Assembly (NCBI GenBank): GCA_951640195.1
Contig: OX621168.1
Location: 248,001 to 312,000, forward strand
Length of the DNA stretch: 64,000 nt
Direction: 5' to 3'
From: Porpolomopsis calyptriformis
Taxonomy: Eukaryota > Basidiomycota > Agaricomycetes > Agaricales > Hygrophoraceae
The notes beneath the pieces were generated by a model. The model worked only from the letters and a program-made list of their open reading frames with translations. It was not told the DNA's origin and did not search any database. The stretch's first letter is position 1, and each line of letters opens with the position of its first letter. A program made the translations under genes and the position numbers. Below are positions 57,180 to 64,000 of this stretch, piece after piece.

Positions 57180-58134
57180 ATGCATCCTTCGCGTTCGTAC
57201 ACTTATGACGAGGAGCAGGCTCAGCTATCCTCATACTCCACGACGGCGCCAAGGTCTCATCAAGTCACTCCAAATTTCTCCGCCCTCACTCAGACTTCAA
57301 GCCAACCGACCTATGGCGAATCGCGCTCGTCTTATTTTTCTCAACAACAGTTTTACCCCAATAATTCCGGCGCCATTAACCCTAGAGAAGGAGCTCCCCA
57401 CGCCCCCGCGCCAGTCTCCCGATACCTGCCCACCACATCGTACAGTAATAACCAGACCCGCAGTGTCGGATACAAACCCACTTTAAGTCCTTCCTATTCA
57501 AGCTACCTGTATGAAACACCCTATGGCGATTCGTCCCAGTTCCCCGCGCCCGGCCAGTTCTCTGCCAACCAGGACATGGAGCGCGCGCACTTCATACCTA
57601 CTCCCTCCGAGATGGCTCATGTTTACCCAAGCCATCCCGGCAACTCCAGACCGATGATGCCTTCTCACCATTCTTTAGAGCCCGACTCTCGTCAGCTCTC
57701 TCGGGCATCGCAACGCCTGCACGCTATTCCCACGACGGCCTCGCACATGGCGACACATGTCCCAAATGCGTCGCTCTCTAGTACAAGTTCCCCGACGAGC
57801 ACGGAACGCTACCCGTGCGAAAAATGTGGAAAGACCTTCTCAAGGTGTGTAGCCCGGTAGGACTGCTGAACTGTCCTGGTGGGGACATTAACTTTTTGTA
57901 ATTTTTTTTTTTTTTTTTTTTCGTAGGTCTCACGACAGAAAACGCCATTACGAGACACAGCATCATCCTGTGCCCGTCATTCACCGATGCCGCTTTTGTG
58001 AGAAAGAATTCAGCAGGTCGGGTTTCTCGTATTTTTTTATCCAAGTGAAATGTAACTGTGGCACTCATATGGGATTAAACAGGGCGGACTCTTTGAAAAG
58101 ACATCTCGATAATGGATGCGACGAAATGCCTTGA
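57180..58134 (+). CDS. C2H2 zinc-finger regulator
   Basis: Three exons form a protein of about 265 residues. The N-terminal 215 residues are Ser/Tyr/Pro/Gln-rich and disordered (SQQQFYPNNSGAINPREGAP). The fingers are at the very end: YPCEKCGKTFSR joins across an intron to SHDRKRHYETQH, then HRCRFCEKEFSR joins across the second intron to ADSLKRHLDNGC. The last unit ends in cysteine rather than histidine (C2HC-like). The first intron contains a T run of 22 bases. The stop is at 58134. Tyr-rich N-terminus plus two C-terminal fingers is common in basidiomycete regulators; the target is unknown. Confidence 0.85.
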
Positions 58135-59985
58135 AAACATTTTTTGGGACAGGGTCCGAAAAAAAACAACACAAAACCTAATTGTCAGTTTTTCATCATT
58201 TCTGTTCAAACCTTCGCGGTTAGCTTAAATTAGCAAGCTGACTTGATTAGTAGATCATCTTGGTGTTTTGGGACCATATTTTTGTTTGTGGATATCTATG
58301 GATATTCCGATTGGTCGGAAAATGCACCAAGGCTGGGCATACCACGACTACTACCAATACCTGTATACCGATTATATTATGGGTAGTTTGAAACTACTGT
58401 TGTTGGACCGATCAGTATTACGGAACTAAGATGCCCCAAATGCTAGACACGGGTCGCAGCCAGCGGCTCTTTTTTTGTTTGTTTGTTTTGTTGAACCAGG
58501 CAACTTTGATTGTGGAGACGTAAGGCGGTCGAGGTCCGTCTATTGATTTCGTTTACAAGTCCCGTTCACCAAAAATAAAGGGGAGGGAGGGGGAGAGAGG
58601 GGGGAGGCGAGAACATCAAGTGGAGCGTGTCATACTGACGGAGGAATGGGGGATTTCCTCGAGGACTTTGATTGCCTAGTACGGTTTAGAAGCACCCTGG
58701 GTGAACCGAGCGAGTTGCGACTCACAATTGTTTTAATTACTATCAATCTCTCCGTCCGAGCAAGGGGAGGGGAGGTCAGTTGAGCACACACACTCTCTAG
58801 ATTTAAGCTACGGTTGCCGTAAGGCTGTTGACAGGGTGGAGTGTAAGGGACCTGTCTTTTTTTGGACGGCCAAAAAGTCTCGTTGCAGAAAGACACACGC
58901 ACACATCCTTCCGGATGGCGTCTAGCGCGGAGCTACGTTGGGTCAATTCTGTCACTTGTGGTGCACGACGAGGTGAAAGTGCTATTGGTGCGGGAGGAAG
59001 GGAGATGATCCCCCTCATGGTGTAAGCAAAATCTTTTTTTTTTTTTTTTTTGGAGTTCTCTTTGCGAATGCCTCGGATCTTATCGAATGACGATAATGTC
59101 AGCCGGGCGGTTGTCCCAACCGGTCTGTCCGTGAAGGGGATCGGGGGAGGAGACGACACTTGGTAGGTAAAAAGAAACGAGTGTTCGACGTGCCCTTTTA
59201 GTCGGAATGAAGGTGAATAACGAAAATTGCCACCGGTTTACAACACGTCGTCATTACGTGTTGGGCGGTGACTTTTTTCTCTTTTTCTTTCTGCGAGGTG
59301 TGGGTTGATGAATGCGAGTAGAAGGGGAATTACACGGCGAGAGAACGACGGGGGGGTGTGAAGAATTAGCGCGAGACAAAACGGTGTTGATGTGTCAGGC
59401 GAGCGAATACAACAGAGAAGATATTGCTGTCGAAGCCTCGGGGCAGGAGATTGGACGAGCTATTGTCAAGGGCAGGTGGTGATAGAACAAGGTGATGCCG
59501 CGTATGACGTCAAATAAAAGATGCCATGAACCGGTGTATGGGTGTTGAAGAGCTTTCCAACGCGAGGAGGGGGACTAACGCGGGGGAGATTCAAGGGGGG
59601 TCTAAAGACTAGAAGCTGAGTGTATCAGTCAGGCAGGAGGGTAGAAGCAAAGGTTATAGATATTGAGGGTAAGGTCGCGAGTTGCGGCGTAGATGTGAAT
59701 GGAAATTAGATGGACTATTGGTTGGTGTGGCGGTTGGCCCTCGGGTAAAGTTGAAGGTGGCAAAGGTTGCTAAGGATTCTTTGTGAGAGCGGTCGGGTAA
59801 GACATCACGGTGTCTTCGGTCGCGTCGGAGGGGTGATTATAATGGGGATTCAGCTCCTATGACGATCGGTAACGCTCGTCGAAAATCCTAGCTTCAAGAT
59901 GCCGGGACGCGGCAAATTATTACATGCTGGACGACGTTGAGCACAAGTACAGGTATATGAATAAACCCGTACGAACATGTCCACT
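58135..59985. other. 1.85-kb G-rich non-coding region
   Basis: No gene is recognisable on either strand. The + strand is rich in G runs (such as gggg/gggagg/ggggg at 58580-58605) and there is a T-run at 59034-59051. It lies between the convergent ends of the C2H2 gene and CWC24, so it is not a promoter region for either and could hold an unrecognised gene, a long 3' UTR or a non-coding transcript. Confidence 0.5.
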
Positions 59986-61031
59986 TCAGCCGTCTTCCTC
60001 TGCACTCTGGTCACCTACGGCGTTAATCTGGACATCAGCCTGCTCTTGTTCACCCGGATCTCGCTCGGCGTCTTCTTTCTCCTTTCTCTTCTTGTTCATC
60101 TTTGCGATGACTTTGTCCGCTCTGTTAAAGATTCCGCCGGTGGGCGCGGCACAGGCCGCACACTTGGGTGTCCTGGCGAACCGTTTGATGGCGCAGGCAG
60201 AACAAAAGTAGTGACCGCATCTGGTGACGACCGGGTCAGTGTAGTGCTTGCGGCAGATGAGGCAGGCGAAAGGAATGTCCCCGTCGGAATCGGAATCGGA
60301 CACGTCTTCGACCTGCTTTTGAGGGTTGGCAGCGAGATTGTCGAGCTGCCAACCAGCCAAATCTGATGAAAGTGTGGGGTGAGGTTGGGTGTTGAGGAAG
60401 AGGTTGTAGGACTTACAGGTTCCACGATCGTGCAAAAATTTACATGTGTCTCCGAATCCACAGTAGCCGGTTTCTAGCGAAGGATGAGTAGTCGGAAGAG
60501 ACACAGTAAGAGAGACGTACCTTTATAGTCCTTACAGACATCGGGCTGGTAGTCGACGATGGTAACGGTACGGATGGTGTTTGTGCTCCGTTGTGGGCCG
60601 ATACGCATTGCCTTTGGCACATCCTTGTTCTTCTTCAGGTGTGTGTTGTAGGCGTGCTGACCCCTATAGAGGCCATCATTGGGCGCGTCAATGTCCTGTT
60701 CTGGAAGATCCTTTCGGGCACGTTTGGCGAGTATCTCCTCGACCTCGTCACCTGCGATGATCTCGAGGGCGGTGGTGAGATGAGAACCCGATGCGGTCCA
60801 TTTAACATCCGGACCGTCTTTCTGGTTGTCAGGTTCTTCGTCTTCGAACGCGTCGCGCTGGGATGTGGTGCGTTTCGATCCGGCACTCAACAAATTAGCG
60901 ACGGGTTTGCGGGAAGGAAGAACGAGTTCGGAAGGGCCTGGTTCGGTTGGAGACAGAGACCTTCTACGGGTTGTGGATGGCCGTGATTTTACCTTCCTGA
61001 AGAATGGTACGCGAATGTTTTGTTCAGACAT
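59986..61031 (-). CDS. CWC24: CWC24/RNF113-like splicing factor (CCCH + RING)
   Basis: The start at 61031 gives MSEQNIRVPFFRKVKSRPST with a basic, disordered N-terminus, then YRGQHAYNTHLKKNKDVPKA and MRIGPQRSTNTIRTVTIVDY. The CCCH finger is rebuilt across an intron: CKDYK joins ETGYCGFGDTCKFLHDRG (C-x8-C-x5-C-x3-H). A linker (LAGWQLDNLAANPQKQVED) leads to a C3HC4 RING (CLICRKHYTDPVVTRCGHYF then CSACAIKRFARTPKCAACAA). The C-terminal tail is charged (RADKVIAKMNKKRKEKEDAE). CWC24 joins the spliceosome before the first catalytic step and is also a ubiquitin-ligase-like protein. All zinc ligands are present. It is divergent from the bZIP gene over about 167 bases. Confidence 0.93.
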
Positions 61032-61198
61032 GTTTTTTGTTTTTCCCACGCAAGTTACGGTGATTGATAAACGGATTAGTCACCGTGGTCGGAATTCCGA
61101 TTTCCGGTCCGAAATACCGAAACTTGTCACAGTTTTCGTCACAGTTTTCAGTCACATCCTCTCACCTCCTATCCCTCCATCGACTACCTCCTCATTCC

Positions 61199-61981
61199 AT
61201 GGCACCTCCGAATCTGCAGGGATTGAACGTTATTCATCCTGTACAGTCTCACGATTCCAGCCCTCAAGATTTACTCTCCACCCCATTTCCAGATCTTACC
61301 GCTCAACTTGACCTATGGACCAACCTCGCATTTGAATCAGACGAACCACTCATGCGTAATGACCACGAAAAGTACACTGCGAAAGAGGCCCCTGTCGTCA
61401 TGACCACTTCATCCTTCCATCCTTCTGGAACTAGTTCCGCCGCCGCCTCGCCTTCCTCCCCTATCGATTTAACACAGTATCTTGCCGGTTTTGGCATCGA
61501 CCCATTTACCGCACCACCCCTCCGCTCTTCGCTTGCCGACCTATTGGCCCTCCATTCATCCCCGACTGCCGCATTTCCCCCACCTCCACAGTCCTCCGAT
61601 AATACATCCCCCCCTTCCCCTTCACATTCCAAACGGACCCGCACTCGCAAATCATCTGTTTCCACCGCCGACGAAGGGGGCGACCTTTCAGAAAACATCT
61701 CCATCAGTACCGCACTCTCCATTGCTGAAGACAAGCGGCGACGCAACACCGCCGCCTCCGCGCGGTTCAGACTGAAGAAAAAGGAAAGGGAAGCCGCGCT
61801 TGAGACGAGAGCAAAGGAGCTCGAGATGAAAGTAAACGAGTTGGAACGAGAATGCGAAGGCTTGAAGAGGGAGAATGGCTGGTTAAAGGGCTTGGTCGTA
61901 GGCGTCACCGGTGCTGCCCAACAACCTGCTACGGCTGCGGGAGTGAAGAGGCCAAGAGACGAGCCAGAGGATGTTAAATAA
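61199..61981 (+). CDS. bZIP transcription factor, CYS3/MetR-like
   Basis: A single exon of 260 residues begins MAPPNLQGLNVIHPVQSHDS at 61199. The middle is Ser/Pro-rich with an acidic patch. At about residues 178-240 lies the basic region DKRRRNTAASARFRLKKK, whose NTAASARFRxKKK sequence matches the CYS3/MetR/MET28 group. A leucine zipper follows (ETRAKELEMKVNELERECEG, LKRENGWLKGLV). Members of this group activate sulfur-assimilation genes such as cysteine and methionine enzymes when sulfur is low. The stop at 61981 is 100 bases from the LysM gene on the same strand. Two sulfur-amino-acid enzymes lie elsewhere in the window; a regulatory link is inference. Confidence 0.88.
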   Translation: MAPPNLQGLNVIHPVQSHDSSPQDLLSTPFPDLTAQLDLWTNLAFESDEPLMRNDHEKYTAKEAPVVMTTSSFHPSGTSSAAASPSSPIDLTQYLAGFGIDPFTAPPLRSSLADLLALHSSPTAAFPPPPQSSDNTSPPSPSHSKRTRTRKSSVSTADEGGDLSENISISTALSIAEDKRRRNTAASARFRLKKKEREAALETRAKELEMKVNELERECEGLKRENGWLKGLVVGVTGAAQQPATAAGVKRPRDEPEDVK

Positions 61982-62080
61982 ATTTATTTCTGTTTTAAAC
62001 ATGCAAATGTCTTCACCTCGTCGTATTCCCACGGACCGTTCAAGGCCAGTGTTACCCAGAATGACTTCGACCACATCCCA

Positions 62081-63227
62081 ATGACCTTTCATCCCTTCTT
62101 TCACCCTCGCCGGCCTCGATCCTCCAGTCTATCTACAGGTGAAAGAAGGCGATGTCCTACCCACTCCAGATGTCAAACAGAGTCTTACGACTCTGATTAC
62201 CATCCTCTTCGGAGCCCTACCTTCAACAGCCCTGAGGATATCACCCGCCCCCATCTCAATCGCGTTCTCACTGCGCTAGACAACCGGAAAGTCGAGGATA
62301 AACCAGTAGAAACGCCACCTTTGACTCCTCAAACCGTCGTTATAATACACCAGGTCCGCTCTTTCTCTTCTCTCTGTGCCATATTCACCGTTCTATCAGA
62401 TAACTCCCAATGATTCATTGGCTGGCGTTGCACTCAGATATGGTATCAGCCTAGCTGAACTCCGGAAAGCCAATCAACTTTGGGCGTCCGACTCTATCCA
62501 TCTTCGTAAATCCCTCTACATTCCACTGAACAAAACCTCCCGTCCCGTACAATCCTCTAATCATATACCACCCTCCTCCGACACCCTCATCACAATAAAC
62601 GGAAACTCATCCATCCGACGCATCCCCACCTCCAAGCTCTCCTTCTTCCCTCCCTCGTCCAATCCCGGTTCTCTCTCTCCTCCTACCGAAACCACACTCT
62701 CAGCACAGAGGCCCATACATCACCCCGTCTCTCCACCACGGACCCTCTCCTCCATCCTTAATTCCCTCCCCATCGCCGCGTCTACCCGTGACGACATAAT
62801 CGCACGCCTCTCCTTCGACTCCTCCAGCAGCACCTCGACGAGCGACGAGCAGGAACACGAGCTCGCCAACGTCACTCCCAAATCACGCACACACCCGTCC
62901 AACCCATGGGCGATTCCGCCCAAACCGGACAAGGCGCACGAATGCACTCCACCCTCCCCAGTCCAATCTCACTCCCGCACCCCATCAGTCGGAATCAGCC
63001 TGATCCCGCTGAGGAAGAGTCAGTCGGAGACGCCTGCTAAGCAGGTGGCTGAGTGGGTTCATACCAGTGAATCGATGCAGCGCCAGGCTACGGAAGTAAG
63101 AACGGTTCAGATGGAACCTTCTCCGAGCATGCACCTCCCGAGAACTACCAGATCGAGGTCTCGCCCTTTGGACGGTGACCACGGCCAACCCACAGCCGTA
63201 CCTCCGTTGCTTTCCTGGGAGTTTTGA
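62081..63227 (+). CDS. Intracellular LysM-domain protein
   Basis: From 62081 the protein begins MTFHPFFHPRRPRSSSLSTG. A short exon ends QTVVIIHQ, and after an intron (about 62354-62399) the LysM domain continues ITPNDSLAGVALRYGISLAE, LRKANQLWASDSIHLRKSLY and IPL. The rest, about 250 residues, is disordered, Ser/Pro/Thr-rich, with PNPWAIPPKPDK-type and RTTRSRSRPLDGD stretches. There is no signal peptide, so this is not a secreted chitin-binding effector but resembles the intracellular LysM proteins (LYSMD1-4 like) of eukaryotes, whose role is unclear. The stop is at 63227. Confidence 0.85.
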
Positions 63228-64000
63228 CCGCAGCGGCTGGTTTTTTCCATTCCGAGGGGGGGGCTGACCGTTTGTATGTTTTTGTCTTTTTAGCCTCTTT
63301 GGCATTGAGATTGATATGGCCGCAGATCACCGACCGCCGTTATTCATTCTGCGGTGGAGTGGGTTTGATTGGATGCATTATCAGAGTTTCATCTCTTCGA
63401 ATCGTCCGTCCACGATTCTCACGTGTGAAACTTCGCAAGGCTCACAGGGTGCTCTATTACCGCACCTCGAGGCAGGTTTGCCGTAATTCACACTGCCTTG
63501 GCAAAACGACTTTATGATGTCCTTGGCCACGAGGAATCTGCCCTCCAATGAACTCTGTGAACAATGCGTCACTTATGTATCCCTCCATGTAAGTACATAA
63601 TTCACATGGCTACGTGTGTCTGGGATGCTGACCAGTATCTTCCATGCCCAGGGTTAATATATACGTACAATTATGAATAAACTCTCTTTGCTTGTCATGA
63701 TCCTGACACTTTGAGACGGCAATTCACCCTCACCTTCCGCGGCTTCCATCGTGCATCGAATTGACATGAGGACCAGCAGGCATCACCTTGCACACATACG
63801 ACTTTATTCATAACACTTTGTGGAATGTGGACGCTTTCTTACAGAGGCTGACTTCCACAATTCTCTAATTCAAAAGTAGGGATCTCACCGCTTTCTTTTT
63901 TTTTTTTTGGCGGTGTCGGGACCCACAACCGTATTTCAGGGTAAATATGATTGTCAGCACCAGGACTACGGTCTTTTCTAGCCAACCACTAGCCACGCTT
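63228..64000. other. Right-end spacer without recognisable gene
   Basis: Open frames on both strands are short and show no known motif. A T-run lies at 63897-63909. The next gene probably begins beyond the window. Confidence 0.45.

Noticed and set aside
27081..63580. 16-base sequence tgcgtcacttatgtat shared between about 27084 and 63566
   Set aside because: About one such match is expected by chance in a 64-kb window, and flanks do not align.
63228..63600. 97-codon + strand frame after the LysM gene
   Set aside because: No motif, no supporting splice sites and a composition unlike nearby genes.
1..64000. CRISPR array, prophage or bacterial operon
   Set aside because: The window is eukaryotic with introns throughout; the only regular repeats are coding WD40 units.

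Overview
This window is nuclear DNA of a filamentous fungus, most likely an agaricomycete (mushroom-forming basidiomycete). The genes are dense and split by many short introns of about 45-65 bases with GT..AG ends, and neighbours lie on both strands. The gene families fit that group: F-box-like multigene families, WD40 arrays of the NACHT/STAND type, DOMON-cytochrome b561 reductases, Zn2Cys6 and C2H2 regulators, and a GPI-type aspartic protease. I see no rRNA, tRNA, CRISPR array or intact transposon. One assembly gap of exactly 200 N lies at 21201-21400.

Left third (1-23 kb) is accessory and duplicated. A multispanning FUSC/DUF2421-type membrane protein runs off the left edge, and a decayed second copy lies at 21.4-22.6 kb. 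Members of one F-box-like family occur at 4.4-6.0 kb (+), 15.7-17.4 kb (-) and 17.5-19.2 kb (-), with broken copies at 6.3 kb and 52.3 kb. Between them lie a homocysteine S-methyltransferase, two tandem DOMON-cytochrome b561 genes and an API5-like HEAT-repeat gene. A WD40 array with a 126-base period runs into the assembly gap.

Middle (23-31 kb): a Zn2Cys6 transcription factor has two CGGATCCG palindromes upstream. It is followed by about 3 kb without recognisable genes and then a secreted aspartic protease with a Pro/Ser stalk and a GPI-type tail.

Right half (31-64 kb) is mostly conserved housekeeping genes: REX-type RNA exonuclease, ZNHIT3/Hit1 (snoRNP assembly), CTR9 (Paf1 complex), ADA2 (SAGA), an Mcy1-like cysteine synthase divergent from a CoA-binding protein, two C2H2 zinc-finger proteins, a YMC-type mitochondrial carrier, an FAD monooxygenase, a CRAL-TRIO lipid-binding protein, PPG1 phosphatase, CWC24 splicing factor, a CYS3-like bZIP regulator and an intracellular LysM protein. 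Three genes scattered over 55 kb concern sulfur amino acids (homocysteine methyltransferase, cysteine synthase, CYS3-like bZIP); this is not a cluster, but a regulatory link is possible.

Protein families were assigned by reading translated exons and joining them at splice sites that keep the family reading frame. Exon borders are therefore inferred, and no database search was run. I found no clearly new biological system. The strongest leads are the expanding and decaying F-box family, the unresolved WD40 array, the duplicated transporter, the twin DOMON-b561 genes and several unusual splice structures.
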